In this document: one piece after another, positions 25,023 through 34,119 of the stretch | How positions within the stretch are numbered: the stretch's first letter is position 1 | How the letters are laid out: every line of letters begins with the position of its first letter | Assembly: GCA_951213105.1 (NCBI GenBank) | Contig: OX578155.1 | Span: forward strand, 34,183,984 to 34,247,983 | Direction: 5' to 3' | Source of the DNA: Amaurobius ferox | Lineage: Eukaryota > Arthropoda > Arachnida > Araneae > Amaurobiidae | Length of the DNA: 64,000 nucleotides | The notes under the pieces: model-generated | The model's input: the letters and a program-made list of their open reading frames with translations, nothing else | What the model was told of the DNA's origin: nothing | The model's database searches: none | Position numbers and translations under genes: made by a program

Positions 25023-25346
25023 GTAAGTCCCAACTTAAATAGTTGATATTAAATTAAAACTCGATCAATGTTTTCTAAAAAATATTGTTAAACCTTAAAC
25101 TGCCAAATTGATAGGAAATCCTTAGAACTGCATCAACTCCCCAAAATTACTCAAACTCTAAATGTGCAACAAACTGCCACACTAGGAGCTAAGTCAAATA
25201 ATAAAAACAGTAAATCAAAAACCTCGAACCTCCAACTATTGGCAAATGAAATAATGTCACAGTAGGAAGATAAGAACCACACCTAGAGATTGGAGATTAA
25301 AGGCGCTTCGCGCCTGGTGCTCTTTTCTGGACGAAACCCACATCTT
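25023..25346 (+). other. 3' untranslated region of retrotransposon 1
   Basis: A/C-rich sequence ending with a GC-rich inverted element (GGCGCTTCGCGCC, ~25301-25313) before the terminal CCCACATCTT. A comparable 'ggtgctc' end is seen in retrotransposon 2, so the hairpin may help the reverse transcriptase recognise its RNA. Confidence 0.6.
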
Positions 25347-25359
25347 AACATTTTTATCT
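25347..25359 (+). repeat. Target-site duplication, right copy (retrotransposon 1)
   Basis: An exact second copy of AACATTTTTATCT. Confidence 0.95.
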
Positions 25360-25438
25360 AGTTTTTACTTAGATTTTCTGACTTTCTATAAGTTCTTTCT
25401 TCAAGTTCTATTATAGCAAATCCATTCCCAACGCTACA

Positions 25439-25661
25439 ATGTCTCTATCCAATATATATAAGGTATGTATATATATTTTTTAATTTATTTCGTACTTATT
25501 GTGTGATTGTAAGTTTATGCATATCGTTTGATTCTATATTTAAATAAATGCATTTTATATATTCCCAGTTAAATTTTGGATTATCTGAAGAAGAATTCCA
25601 ACTCATCTGTAGTGCCGAATCTAACGAGACCCTTACAAACCATGAAACGATCGCAAATCAG
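25439..25661 (+). CDS. Small spliced gene of the 16.3-kb element, first two exons (hypothetical)
   Basis: Exon 1 (25439-25462) starts at ATG and ends AAG before GTATGT. Exon 2 (25569-25661) follows an ATATATTCCCAG acceptor and ends CAG before GTTAGT. Both junctions are phase 0, and together they give 39 codons with a polar second exon (LNFGLSEEEFQLICSAESNE and on). A third exon is not certain; an acceptor-like TCTAATATAG near 25806 opens a frame of ~55 codons that looks poor. I do not recognise the protein. The TATA box at 19991 and the leader right of the retrotransposon fit it. Read-through of exon 2 gives the longer frame ending at 25784, which I do not favour. Confidence 0.45.
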
Positions 25662-25861
25662 GTTAGTCTATTACTTTATCTTCTTTTAAATGATGCATAT
25701 TTTTCACATTATTATTTTTTTTTAATGTTTATGAGGAGTTGTAGAAATAGATTTATATTAAAAAAATTATATTTAAATAATTAAAATGTAATATTTCTAA
25801 TATAGCATAAAATCACGAGTTTAAATTTCCTAACTAGGCTTTATTTAAACTTTAATTTATC

Positions 25862-26519
25862 GTGTTCAGAAATAAAACTTAAACGGAAATATCATCGTAG
25901 TCTAATACTTCTTTTTTTTTTTTTTGTATATGAGATTAGACAGCAGTTGAGTTTTTCCTTTTTTGCTTTATAGTGCATACTTATGAGTTTAGAAGTAAAT
26001 AAAGTTTAAGAATGTATACCACACGGAGCAGTTTGAACTTTATCGGAATAGTTCCACCGCTGATTTTATTTTGAATGAATCGCATATGTGTTAGTACTAG
26101 GGTGAGTGTCGTTTCTATATGAATAATGGTCTATATACGTTTTTGGTTTCAGAAATTTATTTTTTTAAAGTAATAAAACTTATGAATTTATAACACACGG
26201 ACTCCATCGAAATGGACTCATTGTTGAGTGCATATATTTTTTAAAAAAATTTGTTAAGAGTATACATAGGTAAAATTTCTCGAAACTCTAATTTGTCGTA
26301 TTTTAATTTAGAAATTAAACTTAACATTTTAATCTGGCGTTTTTATTTTATTTATTTGATGATTTGATATTTTTTAAATGAATTTGATTTTTGAAATTTA
26401 TTTTAAAACGGAAAGCATAAAACTAAATAATAAAATCATGTTTAGAGAAAAATAATATTTAATAAGATATGCAATAATACAACCATTTTTACAAAACATA
26501 ATAATAAGATTGAAGTAAC
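25862..26519. other. Unassigned region within the element
   Basis: AT-rich with poly-T runs. It might hold further exons of the small plus-strand gene or of the minus-strand gene that ends in a splice donor at 26520, but none is convincing. Confidence 0.5.
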
Positions 26520-27110
26520 TTACATATGGAAATGCTCATTCATAGCAGAAAAATGCTTCTCTACAGTAAATTGTTCAAAATATTGTGGTATGAGTAATGA
26601 AATATTGTTCTGATTTGTTTCACAAAACTCTCGTGCAATTTCTTGAGTGTTTATCAGGAGTAGTTCATGATCGAGCAGTTGATAATCCACAAATTGCATA
26701 TGACAGGGTAGAGTGCAACACTTATGTTTTAAATCGGTACACCCATGACTTGTGCATATATCGCCTTGATACACTTTATACAGCTCTGCACATAAATTTT
26801 TAAATATACTCTGTATTAAAAATATTTGTATTTGTTCTGGAGAGCATGTAGGAATTGTTTCGACGCACTTTCGTTGCTTCATGATAGAATCGGGTAATAT
26901 TTTTAAAAGTAATTCATGCAGCACACACTTGGTTACACTCTGAGCAATATTTTTAAGCATACAAAAATGCTCTTCGCTTAATGTAATCAACTTCTTTTTG
27001 AATTGAAGTGTACTAACACAGGGTGGTAATTGTTGCAAATATAGATTGCGTTGGTATACACATACTAGCAATTCGTTATGGATCACAAAAGATGCATTTT
27101 CATGATCCAT
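26520..27110 (-). CDS. Unknown 196-aa protein, possibly continuing past an intron
   Basis: The ATG (MDHENASF) lies 22 nt downstream of the AlkB stop on the same strand. The protein is leucine-rich and mainly helical in look. Its middle has a Cys/His cluster (CTSHGC, HKCCTLPCH) that could bind a metal. I do not recognise a family. The last codons read FHM then TAA, but the TAA belongs to a perfect donor, AT|GTAAGT, so a transcript may splice here and go on. Being packed against AlkB inside the element suggests it is an element gene, not a host gene. It might instead be the second half of an AlkB transcript joined by splicing. Confidence 0.5.
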   Translation of the reverse strand: MDHENASFVIHNELLVCVYQRNLYLQQLPPCVSTLQFKKKLITLSEEHFCMLKNIAQSVTKCVLHELLLKILPDSIMKQRKCVETIPTCSPEQIQIFLIQSIFKNLCAELYKVYQGDICTSHGCTDLKHKCCTLPCHMQFVDYQLLDHELLLINTQEIAREFCETNQNNISLLIPQYFEQFTVEKHFSAMNEHFHM

Positions 27111-27131
27111 ATTGATGTTTGATATTTTTTT

Positions 27132-28070
27132 TTAAAATGCACTCCAAGCAGCAGGTGTGAGTGTCGCGCCATTGGTGGTAGGCACGAGAACATTAGAAGT
27201 ATTTGTTTTGTAAACACGAAGGTGCACTTTAACATTTCCACGAAAATGTTGCACTGTAACATGCAGATCGCCTCCCAAATTGGAGCGGAACTTTTCGGAC
27301 GAAGGTGACTCGGTCGAAACCGATTCGGTGTGAGTTGTAGCATAGTTGAGGGCTGATGATATGATGTCACACTGGGTTTCTGTAGGATTTATAGATGGAG
27401 TATGCATATAGTTCCAATCGATTTCCGGTATAGGCGAAAGCGGAGCAGGCGGTACATGCATTGGAAATTGACACTTGCGTTTCAAAGTGGTCTTTTTAGG
27501 CAAAATTTGTCTGAATGTGAGACTTATTCTAGATTCAGTGACTTCGGGTTCTGCTGAAATTCCATGAGAATAGAATTTATTAGTCGGTGCATGCATTACA
27601 TACAACGAACCATGTTGTAATGGGAGAGTTAAAGGAGATTGTCCTTTTCTTTCGAAAATGATGGATCTCGTAGTCCCGAAGCTGAGAGCTGCTATGGGTG
27701 TTTTGGAGCACAAGGAACTTTCATTATCCTTGTGTTGTCCTATTTTAGAATGTCCATCAGGATAGTGGTTTAGAAGCACAAAATTGTAGTTAAATCCAGT
27801 GTGTTCCTCCACTCGAGCTTTAATGTCCTTTAACAGAGGTGTCCATTCCACGGCGGGAACACTACATCCAGAAAATTCGTAGGATAGTCCGGCATCTCCA
27901 AATGCATATACTTTTCGATTAGGCTGGTATGTGCGACCCTGCACGATGACTTCAGATTGTTGAAAGGGTAGACATTTTAATTCTTGTAAAATTGCATCGG
28001 CCACATTCACAGAATAAAATTCGCGAACATATTCAATATGCAGCTTTTCACGTTTAAACAACACAGACAT
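27132..28070 (-). CDS. AlkB-like Fe(II)/2-oxoglutarate dioxygenase
   Basis: The enzyme family removes alkyl groups from DNA or RNA bases by oxidation. This 312-aa protein has the whole catalytic set: an N-x-Y-x-x-G stretch at residues 101-106, the iron ligands His113-x-Asp115 and His169, and the 2-oxoglutarate-binding R-x5-R at Arg181 and Arg187 (RISLTFR). Residues 1-95 match the nucleotide-recognition lid region of ALKBH2/3-type proteins, including a YxxxFGxxGLxYxFSG-like segment. The last ~120 residues are Ser/Thr/Pro-rich and probably disordered. It starts ~400 bp from the divergent polymerase gene. The frame is fully intact although the polymerase is broken. It may protect element DNA from alkylation or act on RNA; which substrate cannot be told here. 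Confidence 0.88.
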   Translation of the reverse strand: MSVLFKREKLHIEYVREFYSVNVADAILQELKCLPFQQSEVIVQGRTYQPNRKVYAFGDAGLSYEFSGCSVPAVEWTPLLKDIKARVEEHTGFNYNFVLLNHYPDGHSKIGQHKDNESSLCSKTPIAALSFGTTRSIIFERKGQSPLTLPLQHGSLYVMHAPTNKFYSHGISAEPEVTESRISLTFRQILPKKTTLKRKCQFPMHVPPAPLSPIPEIDWNYMHTPSINPTETQCDIISSALNYATTHTESVSTESPSSEKFRSNLGGDLHVTVQHFRGNVKVHLRVYKTNTSNVLVPTTNGATLTPAAWSAF

Positions 28071-28074
28071 TTTA

Positions 28075-28468
28075 AGAAATAAGGAATAGCAACCTTCTAC
28101 TAGAACAATTGTAGAGCGAATGAGCTCTTATCTGTGCCTGATATGTCTTATCAGTAAATCAGATGATGCAATAAATCACGTGATATGTTTTATCCAATCA
28201 CGTATCGTCCTTATCGCACAGGCGCCATTTCTTTAGCGAATCAGGACACGGTTCGTGGTATGTCACGCGACACTTTTTAACCAATCAGGTGGCGTTTCGT
28301 GCTATGTCACGTGACATTTTTTAACCAATCAGGTGTTGTTTCGAATATCACGTGATATCGCGTGATTTTTTAAGTACCATTGCGCAGTGGGTAGAACCCA
28401 CTTTTGCTCGAGATTCGTGTTTAGAAAGACGTGTTTTTCAGCTTCTCCTAATTACGATACTTATTACA
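28075..28468. promoter_or_regulatory. Divergent promoter between AlkB and DNA polymerase genes
   Basis: The spacer holds three CACGTG sites (28177, 28308, 28349) and three CCAAT boxes (28194, 28281, 28325), the last two inside a repeated AACCAATCAGGTG unit. Two copies of 'gt.ctatgtcacg.gacattttt' repeat ~45 bp apart. CACGTG is bound by bHLH-zip factors such as Max/Myc and USF; CCAAT is bound by NF-Y. There is no clear TATA on either side. Its position and symmetry suggest one shared two-way promoter. Confidence 0.6.
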
Positions 28469-28761
28469 ATGGCAAACGAATTTCCTCAACATTTTAATCG
28501 AGTCATTTCAGAAGTGAGTTAAAGATGTTTCTGACATTAAGAAAATAATTAAATATTTTTAAAATTCAGGATACTTTATTTTGAATATAGTTTTGTAAAA
28601 TGTTCTAACATATGACTTTCATTTTAAGGAAATGTCGTCAGTCGATATGGAACCCAGTGTGGAACCTCAGATCCCATTAGCTGCAAAATCCAATGTGTTA
28701 GCCGTTGCAGAGTCCACTGCAACACCCCGTGGGGAGGCCGGGCTGAGTGGCACTCATATAA
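28469..28761 (+). other. Candidate 5' exons of the polymerase gene
   Basis: Candidate exon 1 (28469-28513) is ATG plus 14 codons (MANEFPQHF...) before GTGAGT. Candidate exon 2 (28629-28761) follows CATTTTAAG in phase 0 and continues in frame (MSSVDMEPSVEPQIP) to a donor-like A|GTAATT. The strong acceptor GTCTGTTTTTCAG at 28958-28970 opens the zinc-finger exon in phase 0, yet the donor of exon 2 leaves phase 1. Either the copy carries an indel, another donor is used, or translation starts at the zinc-finger ATG. Confidence 0.45.
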
Positions 28762-30423
28762 GTAATTTTTTTTTATTCCATATTTTGGTGGAGATAGGGA
28801 AGAACCGGCTGTTTTTGGGAGTGTAGGATGGCTTTTAAATGTATTTATATTTCAGAATATCTAAAAATAAACAGCTGATTAAATTTCTACGTAATTTATT
28901 TTTAAATTTAATTTAAAGTGTTAGGTGAGGGAGACATAGACACTAATGTTGGACTTTGTCTGTTTTTCAGATGTGTCCCACCTGCCATAAAGTGTTTACG
29001 TTAAAGCACAATTTGCAACGTCATGTGAAAACACACACCGAAGAAAAATCTTTCACGTGTGATGTCTGCCAAAAGACATTTTTAAGAAAAGGAGATTTAA
29101 ACAGACATAGCAAAACACATACCAATTATCGTATTTTCCAATGTGACATTTGCGAAAAGACTTTCACGAGGGAAGACAATTTAAACGCACATAGAAAAAT
29201 TCACTTACAGATGAAGACCTATCCCTGTACCCTTTGCGAGGCTACGTTCACTAGAAAGGGCGATTTGACTCAACATGTACGTACAATGCATAAGACTCCT
29301 CCCCCTGTTAGCATGAAGCGCAAGAATGACGATGTGGGATCCGCTTCTAGGAAGCGCGTAAAGCGTAGCAATAAGGCTTTGGGGGTGTTCCTAACACATA
29401 CGTTGGAACCCTCCGAAGAAAATTCGCAAGATCTGCTTCTTAGTTTAGAAGAACTGCGGCCCCACATTGAAAATCTTCTGGCAGAATTACAAACTCGCCA
29501 AATCAAATGGTATGTTATTCTAAATGTCAGGATGTCTCGTCTAAATTCTGATGGGGAGGAGGAGTTCGCAACACCTCATTTTCGCACAAACTGCGTCACC
29601 ACCCTTCAAGACTATACTGTTGAGGAGCATGTTAGGAAAGGAAGTGATAAAGTTGTACAATCTGTAGAGAAATTTCATCAGCTTGGATCTGCATGGACTT
29701 TGGATCGGGTGCTCAGTTTAGAAATGTACATTGGAACGTATCGACCCTTCCGTCCATCGAGTTACATTCCACTACCTCCCAAAATAGTGGCCAAGAAGGC
29801 GGTCCTCAACATTCAAAATGAGGACCAAAAGTGCATCATATGGTGTGTGCTTGCACACTGGAAGAATATAGATCCCTCCACTAAACCCTACCGTGTGAGC
29901 CATTACATCCCATTTGAAGGGGAGGTAGATATGGGAAATGTGGAGTGCCCAGTAGCGATTTGCAAGATACCAACGCTCGAGAAGTTGAACGAATGCCGCA
30001 TTAATGTGTTCGGATATGAAAAGGGAGAAGTTTTTCCTCTCCAAATATCCGAGCGGGAGGACTCCGACGTAATTAACCTACTTTTAATCAGCGACGGGGT
30101 CCAACAACATTATTGCCTCATTCGCAATTTCTCTCGTCTTCTCGCTGATGTAACATCACACAATGGGGAAAGCTACATTTGCTTCCGGTGCCTCCACAGA
30201 TACCATCGTGAAGACCTTCTACAGAAGCACATTCCATTTTGTAGAGAGCATGCTCCTCAGCGGGTCACGATGCCAAGTCCCGAAAAAAGCATCCTCAAGT
30301 TTAGCATGGAACACTACCAGCACCCCGTGCTCTTTGTAATTTATGCAGATTTCGAGGCGCTCCTGGTTAAGATGAGTAGCAGCGAACCCTCTCGTAAGAA
30401 CTCCTTTACGGAAAAGATGGCTC

Positions 30424-30436
30424 TTCACGAACCCTG
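30424..30436 (+). repeat. Target-site duplication, left copy (SINE in polymerase)
   Basis: TTCACGAACCCTG is repeated at 30824-30836. Confidence 0.95.
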
Positions 30437-30823
30437 TTGTTGTTGTTGAGACCCAGACCGTCCGACCTACCAGAAAGGTGTAAGGTAACTGTATGGACGG
30501 CCGGGAAGTGCCACCCAATTTAGACCGGAACCCAGTGGGGGAGGCATCCACAGGGACCGTACCCTCCTTCCCCTACCACCAACCTCTCGGAAGGACTTAC
30601 GGACCCACATGTTTAACGTGATCGTACTCCGCATGAACACGGCGGCATTTGTGGTAGCATGCAAATCTAGCGCGTAAACCACGGGGATACCGCACCCGAG
30701 ATGGCCAACAGCACGCGGTGTTCCGAGGTGGTCACCCACCAAGTACTAACCGCGCCCGATGCTGCTTGACTTCGGTGATCTAACGAGAACCGGTGTTTTC
30801 AGCACGGTACGGCCGTTGGCAAT
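30437..30823 (-). mobile_element. 5S-rRNA-derived SINE, full-length copy
   Basis: On the minus strand it begins with a 117-nt 5S-like head, continues with a ~250-nt body and ends in a (CAA)n tail. Perfect 13-bp target duplications flank it. A SINE with a 5S head belongs to the SINE3 type, transcribed by RNA polymerase III from the internal 5S promoter and moved by a LINE whose 3' end it copies. The body's CTTTCTGGTAGGTCGGACGG end is present in all four copies in this window. It interrupts the polymerase frame. Confidence 0.93.
30704..30820 (-). repeat. 5S rRNA-like head of the SINE
   Basis: Read on minus, it starts GCCAACGGCCGTACC and ends GTGCTGTTGGC, with AAGTCAAGCAGCATCGGGCG and GGTTAGTACTTGG in between. 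This is the eukaryotic 5S order with a few substitutions and a one-base loss after TACTTGG. The internal A box, intermediate element and C box are recognisable. It is not a 5S gene, because it continues without a terminator into the SINE body. Confidence 0.92.
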
Positions 30824-30836
30824 TTCACGAACCCTG
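30824..30836 (+). repeat. Target-site duplication, right copy (SINE in polymerase)
   Basis: An exact second copy of TTCACGAACCCTG. Confidence 0.95.
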
Positions 30837-33224
30837 TGGATATGCTTACGTAGTGATCGATCCACAGGGCAAGTGCCTCCGAGATCCCAAAATCTATCGA
30901 GGCACAGAAGCAGTCATCAAATTCATCGAAGATATCTTGCGAGAGAAGGACGAACTCATTCCCAAAATCAAAGCCAACAGGCCAATGAAGTTAACCAGGA
31001 GTGAGGCCGCTTCATTCGAACAAGCCACAGAATGTTATCTGTGTAAACGGCCATTCAAGCACGACGGTGTAAGGTATGTAGGAAAATGCAGAGACCACGA
31101 TCACATCAGTGGTGTATATCGAGGAGCACTGCATGTGATGTGTAATTTAAGATTTCGTCTCCCTACTACCATACCGGTAGTGTTTCATAATTTGAAGAAT
31201 TATGACGGCCACCACCTGATGTCGGGACTTGGTAAATTTAAAGAATACGAAATTGTCCCCATCGCAGTAAACATGGAGAAATACATATCATTTTCCTTAC
31301 AGAAGAAAACCGAGGGTGTGAGGCTGCATTTTATTGACAGTCTTCAATTTTTAAACACCTCCTTGCAGAAATTAGTAGATAATTTACCGAAAGGACAATT
31401 TAATATAACAGCTGCGGCTATGCCGAACCACACCGATTTGCTGCTGCGCAAGGGGGTATACCCATACGAGTACATGGACTCGTATGGAAAATTTGAAGAC
31501 CGAGTGCTGCCTCCACCTTCGTCATTTTTCAGCACCTTAACAGAAGAGAACGTATGTGAGGAGGATTACAAACACGCTCAGAATGTATGGAGGACATTCA
31601 ATTTGGAAACCATGGGTGATTATCATGATTTATACGTGAAAACGGATGTCCTTCTGCTGGCCGACGTATTTGAACATTTTAGGAAATTGTGTATGAGGTA
31701 CTACGGTCTGGATTGTGCTCACCTCATGACTGCACCGGGGTTGGCGTGGCAGGCCTCCCTGAAGAGGGTGGATCAGCCCTTGGATCTCCTGACTGACATC
31801 GACATGCATCTTTTCGTTGAAAGGGGGATTCGAGGGGGAATATCGGTCATCACTAAACGGTGGGCACGGGCAAACAACCCATACATGGCCGAGTATACTC
31901 ATACAGAGCCCACCCGGTATCTAATGTATTTAGATGCGAATAATTTGTACGGGTGGGCAATGTCTCAGCCCCTACCTTATGGGAATTTTGAGTGGGTTTC
32001 ACCTACCATCGCCAGTGAAGAGTGGATTTTGGCTATCCCCAGCGGTGGAACAGATGGGTATATATTAGAAGTGGATTTGTACTACCCATCTGAACTGCAC
32101 GACCTTCACAACGATTACCCACTTGCCCCGGAAACGTTGAAGATCAGAGAAGAAATGATTTCACCATACACGGTAGAAGTTATGAAAACAACTAAAATGC
32201 CTCGGTTCCAGAGTCAAGAAAAGTTAACTCCAAATTTATTTAATAAGAAGAATTATATTGTCCATCATGAAAATTTAAAATAATATCTGGAACTGGGGCT
32301 TAAATTAACAAATGTGCATAAAATACTCAAATTCAAGCAACGAGCCTGGTTGAAGCCCTACGTTGACTTCAACACGGAGCATCGTAAAGGGGCCCAATCA
32401 GGTTTCGAGAAAGATTTTTTTAAACTGATGAACAATGCCGTGTATGGTAAATGTATGGAAAATCTGAGGAACCGGGTCAAGATTGATCTAGTGAAGGACG
32501 AAAAACGCGGGGAGAAGCTTCTGGCGGCACCCACATTTAAATCTTTCAAAATATTCAATGAAGACTTGGTAGGGGTCGAGCGATTGTACAATAACATCGT
32601 ACTCAATAGACCCATATACGTCGGTTTTGCCATTCTCGGGCTCAGTAAACTCCTCATGTACAGATTCCATTACGACTATATCAAGCAGAAATATCAAAAT
32701 AAAGCAACACTTTTATTCACCGACACCGACTCTCTAACATATGAGGTCGAGTGTCGGGATTTTTATAAAGATATGAAAGAGAGCGCCCACCTCTTCGACA
32801 CATCGTATTATCCTACAAGTCATTCCGCCCACAATGTGTCAAACAAGAAGAGGATTGGATGTTTTAAAGACGAATTAAACGGAGCACCTGGACTTGAGTT
32901 TGTGGGACTCAGGTCTAAAATGTATTCTCTCCTCTCTACAGTGGGGGAGAAGAAAACAGCAAAGGGTGTCTCCAAAACTACCGTAAAAAAGCACATCAAG
33001 CATGAAAATTATAGCAATCTACGACCACAAGATCCTTTCAACATTGCATAGGGAGCGAGTGTCATCGTTTGTATACACTGAAGCAAAGTAAATTGGCACT
33101 TTCTCCTTATGACGATAAAGGATATGTTTTGGAGGATGGTATACATACCTATGCCCATGGACACTGTAAAATTCCTAAACAATAGGTATGCCAACTCCAT
33201 TTCAAGAGTTTTACTTGTACACAG

Positions 33225-33720
33225 AAAAAGAACTTTCAAGATTTTTTCCTCGCAAGAAGATTTAAAGATTTTTCCATGTTTACTGCGAAAGACTATTTCA
33301 AGATTTTAAATACAAGATTTTTCCATGTTTACTGTGCAAGACCATTTCAAGATTTTAAATACAAGATTTTTCCATGTTTACTGTGCAAGACCATTTCAAG
33401 ATTTTAAATACAAGATTTTTAGATTTTTTACAAGATTTTTACATATTTATCAAGATTTTTTACATTTTTATCAAGATTTTTTACATTTTGAATACAAGAA
33501 TCTCATACAGTGTATTTTTCTGAATTGTGCTTCCCTCGTAACATCTTTCGAAGATTTTTTACATTTTGAGTTCAAGAGAAGATCCTTTTCAAGATTTTTT
33601 CATTATACTTCCCTCGCAAGAAGATTTGAAGATTTTTACATTTTAAACACAAGATTGTCATACAGTGCATTTTCAACATTTTCACTTTCCCGGTAAGAAG
33701 AATTGAAGAAATTTTACATC
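33225..33720 (+). repeat. Degenerate tandem repeat of CAAGATTTTT units
   Basis: Downstream of the polymerase, a 49-bp unit (AGATTTTAAATACAAGATTT and on) is repeated at 33301, 33350 and 33399. It then decays into shorter 'caagattttttacattt' units. Open frames here are repeat shadows. Confidence 0.85.
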
Positions 33721-34119
33721 TTTCGAATGAACTCTGTTCATATTTTAAGGGAAATAGGCCTGCCAATGTGAAATAATCTAATTTTGTCACTTTACATTTA
33801 AAATCATTAAATTTCTATCTTGTAACATTTTTTTTTTCATAACCTTGCAATTAAAAAAAATATTACAAGTATCTAAATTCACATTCATTTTTTTTTAAAT
33901 GTTTTAAAAGCATTAAAGTTTATTTATTTTTTATAAACTTCTATCTTACCATTCAATTACAAGTAACTTAACTTAAAATTCATAATTATTTTTAAATCCA
34001 TATTTAAGAAAATTATTTCACGTTGGTGGGGAACACTGCCCATAAAGAGTGAAACGACAGCTTGACCTTCCAGGTACTGTCGGAAACGCTCCCACTCTCT
34101 TCTTCTGCTACTAACATTT
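33721..34119. other. Unassigned spacer before the right TIR
   Basis: AT-rich with poly-T and poly-A tracts; I see no gene. Confidence 0.6.

Larger units (their letters stand above)
20025..25346 (+). mobile_element. Jockey-like non-LTR retrotransposon 1
   Basis: The 5.3-kb element lies between perfect 13-bp target duplications and has the usual order: a 258-nt leader, ORF1 with three zinc knuckles, an overlapping ORF2 with endonuclease and reverse transcriptase, then a ~320-nt 3' region. It appears full length. There is no long poly-A tail; the 3' end is CGAAACCCACATCTT. The ORF1 domain order (C2HC-associated region, then three CCHC knuckles) and the lack of a visible RNase H are those of the Jockey group. 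ORF2 has one stop and one frameshift, so this copy cannot move by itself. Confidence 0.93.
28971..33185 (+). pseudogene. Protein-primed family-B DNA polymerase with C2H2 fingers (interrupted)
   Basis: The protein would copy the element's linear DNA from a protein primer. Order: four C2H2 fingers at the N-terminus; an unassigned ~300-aa region; exonuclease motif I (YADFEALL, ~30342); an inserted endonuclease VII-like module (CX2C...DHDH...H..CN, 31033-31155); exonuclease motifs II (NLKNYDG) and III (YVKTDVLLLADVF, ~31633); polymerase motif A (LDANNLYG, ~31930), B (NNAVYGKC, ~32431) and C (FTDTDSL, ~32716); a C-terminal SPYDDK-GY...H.HGH segment ending at 33185. Three breaks: the SINE at 30437-30823, an in-frame TAA at 32281-32283 and a frameshift near 33020-33050. 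The register is unchanged across the SINE. All catalytic motifs survive, so the breaks look recent. Class is polymerase B2; closeness to Polinton, adintovirus or bidnavirus enzymes is undecided. Confidence 0.9.

Noticed and set aside
30704..30820. A genuine 5S rRNA gene
   Set aside because: The 5S-like sequence runs on into the SINE body and tail and sits between SINE target duplications.
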